DNA of 64,000 bases, from positions 1-64,000 of the forward strand of contig JBMYOX010000007.1 of NCBI GenBank assembly GCA_049599735.1, written 5' to 3'. The translations under genes were made by a program, and so were the position numbers. A model generated the notes under the pieces. The model was not told the DNA's origin, made no database searches, and was given only the letters and a program-made list of their open reading frames with translations. This document shows, piece by piece, positions 16,980 to 25,117 of this stretch (position 1 is the stretch's first letter; the number at the start of each line of letters is the position of its first letter). The DNA is from Pontibacterium sp049599735. Lineage in GTDB: Bacteria > Pseudomonadota > Gammaproteobacteria > Pseudomonadales > Balneatricaceae.

Positions 16980-18092
16980 TCAGAGATCTGCCACACGATA
17001 GAGTACCGAATCATGGTAGCCGGTAATGACAGGTATCACACCGGATAATAGCTGGTTAGTGACACTGTCGCCGCTGTCTACAATCAGTGGCCGTCCGTCT
17101 AAAGCCTGCAGTTTGCTCTTAGTGGCAATTACCATGATATTGCCTTTACCCAGACGCTGAAGCAGTTCGGGGCTCAGTTGCTGATTGCCCCGCCCGATAA
17201 TATGACCCTGGCCGCCGATCACGGTAATCACCAGGCGTGTCTCATGACCTTCGGTTAACGCCAGCAACTGAGCCGCTGTGCAATCTGAAGCCACCAGCTC
17301 GCCGTTTTCAATCAGGTCAACCCCCAAGAGGGTATTCTTTAACCCCAGTTCATCCATCACCGCCTGTACGGTGGTGCCGGAGCCCATAATGTAACGCACG
17401 CCGTCTTCCATTCGTTCGACTAAATCAGCGGCAATATCATCCAGTACCAGCTCTTCACTTTCTTTCGCGCCGTTCTTTACATGTTGCAGATAGCGATGCT
17501 CCTGGGGCACTTGCAACTCGCCATAGTATTTAGCCCTTACCACTCCCGAACGAAAAGCATCTTCGTCAATATCCCGCACTTCCTGATCACCCAGTGTGAC
17601 CAGTTCCCCCCTGACCAGCATGGCAACAATTTCACCCGCGGCTTTTGGGGTTACGGCATAAACACCGGAATGTATTTTCACCCCTGCCGGAATACCCAGC
17701 ACAGGAAAACCGTCATCCAGTGCGTTACAAATATTGCGGGCGGTGCCATCTCCTCCGGCAAACAAAATCAGGTCAACCCCTTGCGACACCAGCAAGCGCG
17801 CAGCCGCCTCGGTATCTTCTGCCGTGGTAACACCCGGGCTGATCGCACCGACTACAACAGGCTCAAAACCTGCTTCACGTGCTACGTTTTCACCCATTTC
17901 ACCGGGATAAGTGATCAGCTTAAGATCAAGCCCTGTTAGGACCTCAAGTGCCTGAAGCGTACGCAGGTTTGCTTTGGGCTGAGCACCCAGTGCCAGGGCT
18001 TTTTGGGCCGTATCAGCACCGTCACTGCCTTTTAAAGCCACACTGCCACCTACACCGGCCAGCGGATTAACAATTAAACCCAGTTTAAACAA
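16980..18092 (-). CDS. ATP-NAD kinase family protein
   Basis: The 370-residue cytoplasmic protein resembles the COG3199/AcoX-like branch of NAD kinases. The N-terminal LGLIVNPLAGVGG and the nucleotide-binding signature FAGGDGTARNI (about residues 116-126) are the key motifs. IPAGVKIHSGVYAVTP and GSGTTVQAVMDELG are also typical. Whether it phosphorylates NAD or another substrate is not known. It probably starts with TTG at 18092, 8 bases after a GAGG. It follows the PilZ gene by 11 bases, and both appear to be in one operon behind pdxB. Confidence 0.8.
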   Translation of the reverse strand: MFKLGLIVNPLAGVGGSVALKGSDGADTAQKALALGAQPKANLRTLQALEVLTGLDLKLITYPGEMGENVAREAGFEPVVVGAISPGVTTAEDTEAAARLLVSQGVDLILFAGGDGTARNICNALDDGFPVLGIPAGVKIHSGVYAVTPKAAGEIVAMLVRGELVTLGDQEVRDIDEDAFRSGVVRAKYYGELQVPQEHRYLQHVKNGAKESEELVLDDIAADLVERMEDGVRYIMGSGTTVQAVMDELGLKNTLLGVDLIENGELVASDCTAAQLLALTEGHETRLVITVIGGQGHIIGRGNQQLSPELLQRLGKGNIMVIATKSKLQALDGRPLIVDSGDSVTNQLLSGVIPVITGYHDSVLYRVADL

Positions 18093-18103
18093 GCTGTTTT
18101 CCT

Positions 18104-18817
18104 CTATTCCAATTCGTCAATATGGCCGGTTTCCACCAGAAATTGCTGATAGACAAAGCTGGCTAAAATCAGCCGGGTATCTTCATCCAGCTCAAGAAAC
18201 TCAACCCCGTGACTGTACACGCTGGCAGGATCTCCTTCGCTCTGATAGACATTACGAAGCATAACCGGGGCGAGTATGACCTGATCAATATTAGCAACCG
18301 ATACACGCAGGGTCAGGTAAAGCTTATCACCCACAGAGCCCAGGGGTGACAGAGCTTCAATGCATGCCCCTGACAGGCTTAAATTGCTGCAAAAACTGCT
18401 ACACGGCCAGACCCCCATCGGCAGGCTGCCTTCTTCATATTCATCCAGTGAAACTTTCAGGCTAATCGGCACACGGGTATGTTTTCGAATACGCCGCACC
18501 TCCAGCCCCTGAGGGTATTCCAGGTGCCAGTAAGAAAAAGGCGTATCCTGAATTTTAATAATACGGGTCGAAAAAGCGGCGACATAATTGCCACTCATCA
18601 GCCTGGCTGTCAGCGCCTGGCCCTCGGCCGCTACGGGTGTATTGCCCGCAGGGGATACAGGGGAAACCATCAGGCTTTCTCCGTCCTGGTAGCCCAGCAA
18701 CTGTGCGCTTAAGCGCAGGCGTGGCGAAACGGATTCCAGCTGGATACGACCACCCACCTGAGGTTTAAGTTCTGCCAGTGTAAGTGCCGCAGGAAGCTTT
18801 TTTACTGCGTCTGTCAT
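18104..18817 (-). CDS. PilZ-domain protein (YcgR-like)
   Basis: The 237-residue protein has an N-terminal YcgR-like beta domain (about 1-105) and a C-terminal PilZ domain. The c-di-GMP-binding motif is RRIRKHTR (about 110-117) followed by NLSLSGACIE (about 146-155), which fits RxxxR...(D/N)xSxxG. Such proteins act as c-di-GMP receptors that slow flagella or control surface behaviour. The frame is open to 18877, but the ATG at 18817 gives a family-like start MTDAVKKLP. It lies between pdxB and the ATP-NAD-kinase-like gene on the same strand. Confidence 0.85.
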   Translation of the reverse strand: MTDAVKKLPAALTLAELKPQVGGRIQLESVSPRLRLSAQLLGYQDGESLMVSPVSPAGNTPVAAEGQALTARLMSGNYVAAFSTRIIKIQDTPFSYWHLEYPQGLEVRRIRKHTRVPISLKVSLDEYEEGSLPMGVWPCSSFCSNLSLSGACIEALSPLGSVGDKLYLTLRVSVANIDQVILAPVMLRNVYQSEGDPASVYSHGVEFLELDEDTRLILASFVYQQFLVETGHIDELE

Positions 18818-18901
18818 TGATGTACTTCTGATAATTAGAACCTGAATAAGCAGGTAAACCAGCCCAGGCCCGCCCACCGCCTGACAGCCATGAACGGCCT
18901 G

Positions 18902-20047
18902 CTAAATGATATCCACATCGCCGGCGATCTGAAACCCGATTGCCGATAACTGCTGCTTCTGTGTGCCTGAAAGTGTGCCCCGAATGGTCAGGGAACGATA
19001 CTCGCGACGCCGGGCATAATGCTTGCGCAACTGATCAAAAGCAACCGCGCGGGCTTCTGCTGATAAGTGTAGCCCGTGACGCAACGCCCGGTCATCTGAA
19101 TAAGGGTCATACCGCAAACGTATCAGTGCCAGTGCAGAGACATCAGAGGTCACTCTGACTTCATTAATCTCGGGATCAGGCAAAAAATCATCCAGCCTCT
19201 GAGTCACCGGTAAGCCCAGCGCATGACAGCAGGCCTCATAGAGCATAAACGTGCCGCGAATTTTACCGTCATAGCTATAACCTGCAATATGCGGGGTCGC
19301 AATTTCAGTGAGCGCTACCAGTGCCGGATCAACGACAGGTTCATGTTCCCAGACATCCAGCACCAGTGTCAGATCATCTCGCTGCTGCTTCACTTTCAGC
19401 AGTGCCCGGTTATCAATCACCGGGCCACGTCCGGCATTCAGCAAAATTACACCCGGCTTCAGTTTCTCCAGCCGCGCCTCATCCAGCAAATGGTAACTTG
19501 GACTTACCCCCGATTTTGTCAGCGGTGTATGCAAACACACCACATCAGCCTCAGCCAGTAATTCATCCAGCTCAACAAAACCTTCCTCTCCAGCTGCAGC
19601 ACGGAGTGGATCATTCAACAGTACCTGATAGCCCAAAGCCTTCAGTCGTTGATGCAATCGTGACCCCACATTACCGACACCCACGATGCCGTATGTACGT
19701 GTCCTTGGATCAAAACCCTGAGATTGGGCCAAATGAAACAGTGAGCTCAGCACATATTCAACCACCGCATCAGCATTACAGCCGGGCGCGCTGCTAAAGG
19801 GAATATGTTGCCGGGCTAAATATTCAGTATCCACATGGTCGGTTCCGATAGTAGCCGTGCCCACAAAACGAAGATCAGTGCCTTTTAACAACGCCGGGTT
19901 AACCTGTGTCACCGACCGAACCAGTAACATATCAGCACCCGCCAGGTCGTCAGCACAGAGCGTGCGCCCCGGCACACGTTTTACAGTACCTGTCTCTGAA
20001 AAAATTTCCTCTGCCAGCGGCATATTTTCATCTGCAACTATATTCAA
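18902..20047 (-). CDS. pdxB: Erythronate-4-phosphate dehydrogenase PdxB
   Basis: This 381-residue NAD-dependent D-2-hydroxyacid dehydrogenase oxidises 4-phosphoerythronate in pyridoxal-phosphate synthesis. The start NIVADENMPLAEEIFSETGTVKRVPGR and the GTATIGTDHVD and APGCNADAVVEYV segments are diagnostic. The NAD motif is GIVGVGNVGSRL, and the catalytic Arg (LNAGRGPVIDN), Glu and His (ATPHIAGYS) are present. The PdxB-specific C-terminal dimerisation domain is complete. The start codon is TTG at 20047, 8 bases after AGGA. Confidence 0.95.
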   Translation of the reverse strand: MNIVADENMPLAEEIFSETGTVKRVPGRTLCADDLAGADMLLVRSVTQVNPALLKGTDLRFVGTATIGTDHVDTEYLARQHIPFSSAPGCNADAVVEYVLSSLFHLAQSQGFDPRTRTYGIVGVGNVGSRLHQRLKALGYQVLLNDPLRAAAGEEGFVELDELLAEADVVCLHTPLTKSGVSPSYHLLDEARLEKLKPGVILLNAGRGPVIDNRALLKVKQQRDDLTLVLDVWEHEPVVDPALVALTEIATPHIAGYSYDGKIRGTFMLYEACCHALGLPVTQRLDDFLPDPEINEVRVTSDVSALALIRLRYDPYSDDRALRHGLHLSAEARAVAFDQLRKHYARRREYRSLTIRGTLSGTQKQQLSAIGFQIAGDVDII

Positions 20048-20211
20048 TTCAAATTCCTCAGATTACACCCGTTATTTAGCGGGTATATCAAAAAAAGACC
20101 CGCTACAACACGCCTGGAAAGTGCTGCAGGCTTTACAAAACCTCAAAGTTCAGGCTCAATGCGCAAAATCAAAAAGCCCTCAAAAACTCATTATTAATCG
20201 GTAACTGGCAG

Positions 20212-20460
20212 TTGATCGTACGCTGGCGAAAAGAGCAAGAGTATTACGTCGTTCGCCTGTATCAGGACCTGGTTGGCGACTGGATCGTAACCCGGTGCTG
20301 GGGAAACTGCGCCCAGAAAATTAATTCTGTCTCTCATACTGTGACCCGCTCCCATCAGGAGGGTCGCCTCTTATTACGCCAGATAAACCGCGAACAAAAA
20401 CTACGCGGATTTCGCCCGGCCAAAGACGATGAAATCCAGCTCGGGTTTGATTTCAAATAA
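20212..20460 (+). CDS. Small WGR-like domain protein
   Basis: The 82-residue protein fits a minimal WGR fold: EYYVVRLYQDLVGDWIVTRCWGNCAQKINS, then SHQEGRLLLRQINREQKLRGFRP, where the WG motif and the final RGF/Y are characteristic. WGR domains bind nucleic acid in PARPs and occur alone or fused in bacteria. The start is uncertain: the frame is open upstream but the only canonical start is the TTG at 20212, which has a poor ribosome site. The gene is divergent from pdxB. Confidence 0.65.
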   Translation: MIVRWRKEQEYYVVRLYQDLVGDWIVTRCWGNCAQKINSVSHTVTRSHQEGRLLLRQINREQKLRGFRPAKDDEIQLGFDFK

Positions 20461-20561
20461 AAGCCTCTCCCCCTATCTCTGGGTAAAGCTTGAATGGCAT
20501 TATTTTATGTGGTGTTATTCTCAGGTAAGGTCACTCATAAAAATAATTCCGGGTATATTCG

Positions 20562-22214
20562 ATGAACGATTCTATGTCAGGTTATTACCTGAAGAGCTTT
20601 CTCATTGTGGCAGGCCTGTTATTCACCGGCGCTATCATAGCGTTTTTTCTGGGCATATCATTATACGTACTGGCCGGAGTTATTATCAGTGCACTTTTAA
20701 CCAGCCTTGTTACCCAGTTAACCCTGCATCGTTCCGTTGTTTCTCCTCTTATTCAGCAAACATCCACGATTGCCCGGGATCGTACAAGCGGAAATAAACA
20801 CTACCTGACAGGCTCCCTTGCTGTACTTGCAAAGCTCTGCGAACAGGGACGTACCATCAGCACCCTGCTGAGCGACAAAACCAATGCCAATGCCATCGCC
20901 GCCGCCGAAGTTTCATTCTCAGCAGACAGCCTCAAATCCAAACTGGATATTCAGGTCAGTGAAATCGCCCGAATTGCTGATAACTCAGAGAATATGACAC
21001 AAACCGTTCAGCAATCCGCAGAGCAAGCCTCCCGGGCCGCCAGACTGGCTATGCAGGCAAAAGATACCTGCGAAGAAGGGCAACAGTCACTTGAACTGGC
21101 ACTGCAAAAAATTGAACAGCTCAATGAACAGAGCAGTGAAACCCTGGTGCTTATTGAGCAACTCAACGAAAAATCCGCCAAAATTCACACCGTCACAAAA
21201 GTTATCGAAGAAATTGCAGAACAAACTAACCTGCTCGCACTGAATGCCGCCATTGAAGCCGCACGGGCGGGTGATCACGGGCGGGGGTTTGCCGTAGTGG
21301 CCGATGAAGTACGCCAGCTAGCCGCACGCACAGCCGGAGCAACCGGCGAAGTGGAAACCATTGTTGATGAAATACAGGCCGAAACCCACCAGGTTGTTTC
21401 CCGCATCACCGCGCTGTCGGGCAATGTGGAAGAAGGCAGTGCAATCATGTCCACGGTCAGTGAGCAACTGGGGGGAATTTCCACACAATCCTCAACCGTT
21501 GAAGAACAAGTTTCGATCATCGCTGCCGGTGCAACCAATAATCAGGACAATCTGGCACTTATTTCCAGCTCGATTCAAAAGATCCGCACTGAAATCATTG
21601 CCAGTGATGAAGAAGTCAGCCAATTGGCCACCCAGGCATCATCCCTTATGGAAATTGCCGAAGTCTCAAATGCCGTATTAGCTGAACATACTGACACCAA
21701 CTATCACACATTCTTTTACGAAACCGCACGCACCTGTGCCGATCACATCGGTACCATTTTCGAACAGGCCATCGAGTCAGGAGCGCTATCAGAAGCCGAT
21801 CTGTTTGACCGGGACTACCAGCCAATTCAGGGGACAAACCCGCTAAAATATTCAACCCGCTACGACCAGTTTACAGACCGTGCCCTGCCCTCTGTACAGG
21901 AAGCGGCATTACTTGAGCATGACAGCCTGGTCTATGCCATTATCACAGACCCCAATGGTTATGTGCCTACCCATAACAATCAGTTTGCCCACCCCCCCAC
22001 CGGCGATCACAACACAGACCTGGTAAAAAGCCGCAGCAAACGCCTCTTTAACGACAGAACGGGTATTCGCTGTGGTGCCCACACCAATTCTATGCTGCTA
22101 CAGACGTATAAACGCGATACCGGTGAGATTATGCACGACCTTTCAGTACCGGTTTATGTAAGCAGGCGTCACTGGGGCGGCTTCAGAATTGGCTACTGGC
22201 CTGACAAAAGCTGA
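20562..22214 (+). CDS. Methyl-accepting chemotaxis protein with C-terminal sensor-like domain
   Basis: The 550-residue protein starts with two closely spaced hydrophobic segments (about 9-30 and 32-55) that form a membrane hairpin with almost no periplasmic domain. The signalling region includes the highly conserved tip EQTNLLALNAAIEAARAG and FAVVADEVRQLA (about 221-255). After it comes a 165-residue C-terminal domain with YVPTHNNQFAHPPTGDH, KSRSKRLFNDRTG and VSRRHWGGFRIGY. This cache-like cytoplasmic sensor type is known from other proteobacterial receptors. It should signal through CheA/CheW; the ligand is unknown. Confidence 0.9.
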   Translation: MNDSMSGYYLKSFLIVAGLLFTGAIIAFFLGISLYVLAGVIISALLTSLVTQLTLHRSVVSPLIQQTSTIARDRTSGNKHYLTGSLAVLAKLCEQGRTISTLLSDKTNANAIAAAEVSFSADSLKSKLDIQVSEIARIADNSENMTQTVQQSAEQASRAARLAMQAKDTCEEGQQSLELALQKIEQLNEQSSETLVLIEQLNEKSAKIHTVTKVIEEIAEQTNLLALNAAIEAARAGDHGRGFAVVADEVRQLAARTAGATGEVETIVDEIQAETHQVVSRITALSGNVEEGSAIMSTVSEQLGGISTQSSTVEEQVSIIAAGATNNQDNLALISSSIQKIRTEIIASDEEVSQLATQASSLMEIAEVSNAVLAEHTDTNYHTFFYETARTCADHIGTIFEQAIESGALSEADLFDRDYQPIQGTNPLKYSTRYDQFTDRALPSVQEAALLEHDSLVYAIITDPNGYVPTHNNQFAHPPTGDHNTDLVKSRSKRLFNDRTGIRCGAHTNSMLLQTYKRDTGEIMHDLSVPVYVSRRHWGGFRIGYWPDKS

Positions 22215-22319
22215 GTTAAACAACAATAAAGTAAGACCTGCGGTTGGCAGCAACAGCCAACCCCTTTATATTTCAACGTAGTGATACACAAAATAAGTTT
22301 AGGTTTACAGCGAGGTAAC

Positions 22320-23522
22320 ATGAGCAAGTTTGATTTTTCAGCAATGCCCGATAAAGAAGGTTATTTTGGTGAGTACGGCGGCCAGATTATCCCGCCTCAA
22401 CTGAAAGAAATAATGGATCAGATTGACCGGGCGTATGAGGAGATTCGCCAGACGCCTGAATTTCAACAGGAACTGGCGACACTTTTTGCTGATTATGTAG
22501 GCCGCCCGAGCCCGGTTTACCATGCACAGCGTCTGAGTGATAAACTCGGCGGTGCACAGATTTTCCTGAAACGTGAAGACCTTAACCACACCGGTGCGCA
22601 TAAAATCAATCACTGCCTGGGTGAAGCCCTGCTTGCCAAATATATGGGGAAAACCAAGGTACTGGCGGAAACCGGTGCCGGTCAGCACGGTGTTGCACTG
22701 GCAACGGCCTGTGCCCTGGTCGGTATCCCCTGTGAAATTCACATGGGCCAGATAGATATTGAGAAAGAACACCCCAACGTCACTAAAATGAAGATTCTGG
22801 GTTGCAAGCTGGTGCCTGTAACACGTGGTACAGCAACCCTGAAAGATGCTGTTGACAGTGCGTTTGATGAATACCTGAAAGACCCGGTTAACTACCTCTA
22901 TGCCATCGGTTCTGTGGTTGGCCCCCACCCCTTCCCCAAGATGGTACGTGACTTCCAAAGCATCATTGGTACTGAAGCCCGTCAGCAATTCCTGGATAAG
23001 TTCGGCAAACTGCCAAACTATGTCACAGCCTGTGTTGGCGGTGGTTCCAATGCGATGGGTACTTTTACAGCATTCCTTGAGGATACGGACGTCAGCCTCG
23101 TGGGTGTTGAGCCCTCTGGTAAGGGTCTGGAAACCGAAGAGCATTCCGCAACCCTGACACTGGGTAAACCCGGTCAGATTCATGGCATGAAATGTTATGT
23201 ACTGGAAACCGAAGACGGTGAGCCTATGCCGGTACATTCCATTGCATCCGGCCTGGATTATCCGGGCGTTGGCCCGCAGCACAGCTATCTGAAAGATTTA
23301 GGCCGGGTACAATACGAATCTGTCACTGATACTGAATGCCTGGATGCCTTTATGACCCTGTCCCGTGTGGAAGGTATTATTCCTGCTCTGGAAAGTGCCC
23401 ATGCCGTTGCCTGGGCGATGCGTGCCGCGCCAACCCTGGGCAAAGACCAGACCATTCTGGTTAACCTGTCAGGCCGTGGCGATAAAGATGCGGACTATGT
23501 CGCAGAGAAGCTAGATTTATAG
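22320..23522 (+). CDS. trpB: Tryptophan synthase beta chain (stand-alone)
   Basis: The 400-residue PLP enzyme condenses indole with serine to tryptophan. The PLP lysine is Lys95 in HTGAHKINH, the catalytic glutamate lies in AETGAGQHG, and the phosphate cup is CVGGGSNAMG. The C-terminal LSGRGDKD is intact. A good ribosome site (GAGG) fixes the ATG at 22320. No trpA, trpF or trpC is adjacent, so it is an isolated trpB. Segments such as KILGCKLVPVTRGTATLKDAVDSA are TrpB1-like, but it could be a second, accessory TrpB that salvages indole. Confidence 0.9.
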   Translation: MSKFDFSAMPDKEGYFGEYGGQIIPPQLKEIMDQIDRAYEEIRQTPEFQQELATLFADYVGRPSPVYHAQRLSDKLGGAQIFLKREDLNHTGAHKINHCLGEALLAKYMGKTKVLAETGAGQHGVALATACALVGIPCEIHMGQIDIEKEHPNVTKMKILGCKLVPVTRGTATLKDAVDSAFDEYLKDPVNYLYAIGSVVGPHPFPKMVRDFQSIIGTEARQQFLDKFGKLPNYVTACVGGGSNAMGTFTAFLEDTDVSLVGVEPSGKGLETEEHSATLTLGKPGQIHGMKCYVLETEDGEPMPVHSIASGLDYPGVGPQHSYLKDLGRVQYESVTDTECLDAFMTLSRVEGIIPALESAHAVAWAMRAAPTLGKDQTILVNLSGRGDKDADYVAEKLDL

Positions 23523-23667
23523 CCTTAGAACAAAATAGAAAGAATTAGTTAGGTATTTTCAGTGGGTTAGCCCTGCCGCATGTTTCTAGTTCTTTCTACC
23601 CTCCTCTAAACCTCTCCAAAAATTCGCACGTTAATCGCACGCGGAGTTTGTACCGGTACGGTATTGA

Positions 23668-23856
23668 TGCCTGAGCCTCAGCGATGTACTGCAGCTGGAT
23701 GTTACCGCCCTGCATAAACTGCTGCCTCGTATCACCACCCCGGCCATGACAGAGCAAGAAGTTTCACAGCTCGATCTGGCTGACCTGGTTGAGTTAGGTG
23801 CCGGTGTTGCCGGTTTTTTTATTCGCAAGGACAAACAAGATTCCCTGACTGCGTAG
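23668..23856 (+). pseudogene. P2-like phage tail assembly chaperone E, N-terminally truncated
   Basis: The frame reads LSLSDVLQLDVTALHKLLP, then ITTPAMTEQEVSQLDLADLVELGAGVAGFF, then IRKDKQDSLTA and stop. This is the core of the P2 gpE / phage tail assembly family. The start codon and the first roughly 30 residues are missing; a TGA stands just upstream at 23665. In intact P2-like phages, E and its frameshift product E+E' chaperone the tape measure protein. It lies directly downstream of trpB and marks the left edge of a prophage remnant. Confidence 0.8.
23814..23820 (+). other. -1 frameshift heptamer T-TTT-TTT in the E remnant
   Basis: Seven T residues are phased GGT-TTT-TTT-ATT in the E frame, which matches the X-XXY-YYZ slippery pattern. 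A -1 shift here continues in frame into the E' segment without a stop. P2 uses T6G at the equivalent position to make E+E'. Confidence 0.7.
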
Positions 23857-23981
23857 ACGATGCCATGGCAGATATTGCCGTGGTATTCCACTGGGGGCCA
23901 GATGTTATGGCCCCCATGAGCATCGAAGAGCTGATGGACTGGCGAGAACGCGCACGAGTGCGCTTTAGCTCGGACAATTAA
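23820..23981 (+). pseudogene. P2-like phage E' (GpE) extension
   Basis: The -1 frame after the slippery site reads YSQGQTRFPDCVDDAMADIA, then VVFHWGPDVMAPMSIEELMD, then WRERARVRFSSDN and stop. The MADIAxxFHW...L..WR pattern is the P2 GpE family signature. It is translated only after frameshifting in intact phages. The segment itself is undamaged, but the upstream E gene is truncated, so no functional product is expected. Confidence 0.75.
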
Positions 23982-24024
23982 ACCCTGATATAGTTAGAGG
24001 ACCATAACCCAATGAGACCGACAC

Positions 24025-24138
24025 ATGGATACTGTCATCGCCTGGACACTCTTAGGACTGGTCGCCCTTATCGGGCTGGGTCTGGTCTACGGTCTGGGCT
24101 CCGCCATCGCCTCTCTACTGACCTCACAGGACAAGTAA
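24025..24138 (+). CDS. Possible 37-residue membrane peptide
   Basis: An ORF too short for routine calling encodes a peptide beginning MDTVIAWTLLGLVALIG and ending SLLTSQDK. It is a single strongly hydrophobic helix with a small, polar C-terminus. It lies in the phage remnant, between E' and the tape measure fragment. It ends where the tape-measure-like frame becomes recognisable, so it could be a genuine small phage gene or a chance ORF. A GAGG lies about 20 bases upstream, closer to a competing ATG at 24012 in another frame. Confidence 0.35.
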   Translation: MDTVIAWTLLGLVALIGLGLVYGLGSAIASLLTSQDK

Positions 24139-24962
24139 CCCCGAGCGCCGCCAGCAACAAGACAGCTGACGCTCTGAAAGAATCTCGCGCCCGGTTAAAG
24201 CAGCTGCAGGCACAGCAACGTGATGTAAAAAGCTACCATTCATCTCGTCTGCAAATTATAAAAAGTACCAAGGCGCTCAACACGCAAAACCAAACATTAA
24301 ACGAATCGAATGCACTGCTTGAAGACCAGCAAAAACGGCACGTAATAGCAAAAGCCAACATGCGTAACGCAGAGAAACAGTATCGTCGATTAACAACAGC
24401 GATGTTTGATGGCAAAGGGGGTACAGAAGAGTTTAATCACGAGCTGCAAAGAGCGCAGATCAGCCTCATGGCAAACCAACAAACATTTGAGAAATCGACA
24501 AATGCAATCAAAAAATATAAAGGCCGCATCTGGCAAGCAAGAAATCAAATCAAGCACTTAAACGAGACACAAGGTAAAGCTCGGCAAAACATGTCTATCT
24601 ACGGTGACAAACTGGATAAAGCGGGTATTAGCACTCAGAAGCCAGCACTCAAGTCCCGTGACCTTCGCCGTGAAGAACAACGCACCACCCAGGCGTTTAA
24701 AGAGCAAAAGACCCAGTTAGAGAACATCACCCGCCTGCAATCTAAACTAACCAAACTGCGCAACAGCGGCATGATGGTGGGTGCTCATGGCGCCGCTGCA
24801 ACCTTCGCCGGTCAACAGTCACTGCGCGGTATATTTGGCATGCTGCAACCCGGTATCTCTTTTGGCGAGCAGATGAGTGCCGTGCAGGCCATAACACGGC
24901 TGGATAAAAACGACTCCCAGTTCGAAATGCTAACCAGATGGCAGAGAAGCCAGGACTCTGAT
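24135..24962 (+). pseudogene. P2-like tape measure protein (gpT), truncated at both ends
   Basis: The frame encodes about 275 residues of coiled-coil-rich sequence (TADALKESRARLKQLQAQQ, several ExxLxxxQ heptads) ending in LRNSGMMVGAHGAAATFAGQ and FGEQMSAVQAITRLDKNDSQF. That last motif is typical of the first third of P2-like tail length tape measure proteins. The N-terminal start (usually ...DKVTRP...) is disturbed, and after ITRLDKNDSQFEMLTR the similarity stops. Intact relatives have 700 residues or more. The open frame runs on to 25076 through a terminator-like hairpin. Confidence 0.75.
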
Positions 24963-24983
24963 TCTGTAACCCTGGCGATGCAT

Positions 24984-25013
24984 AAACCCGGACATGTTCC
25001 GGGTTTTCTTTTT
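24984..25013 (+). terminator. Terminator at the right edge of the phage remnant
   Basis: AAACCCGGA (24984-24992) pairs with TCCGGGTTT (24998-25006) around a 5-base loop, followed by TCTTTTT. It is strong and lies inside the unrelated tail of the gpT frame, which supports the view that the frame here is no longer coding. Confidence 0.8.
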
Positions 25014-25117
25014 ATACAGCCCTGCTCCCCAAAAATTCCATACATTCGAGCCCTCAAACGCTGGTTTATTAAATGAATACTGGTTAGGGTAACGCCTCAA
25101 ATTTAAGGATTCAGGCC

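Noticed and set aside
16800..16980. tRNA-like pieces (GGTTTTCGAACC, GTAGCTTAA) that could mark a tRNA gene
   Set aside because: No acceptor stem or anticodon arm can be folded around them on either strand. They are reported only as a possible degraded remnant.
22338..23282. A 314-codon open frame antisense to trpB
   Set aside because: Its residue composition is that of a reverse-complement shadow of trpB and it has no plausible ribosome site.
24012..25076. A 354-residue open frame taken as one gene
   Set aside because: Its first 40 residues are Arg/Gly-rich shadow sequence of another frame, its middle is a phage tape measure fragment and its last 37 residues run through a terminator. It is a composite, not a real gene.
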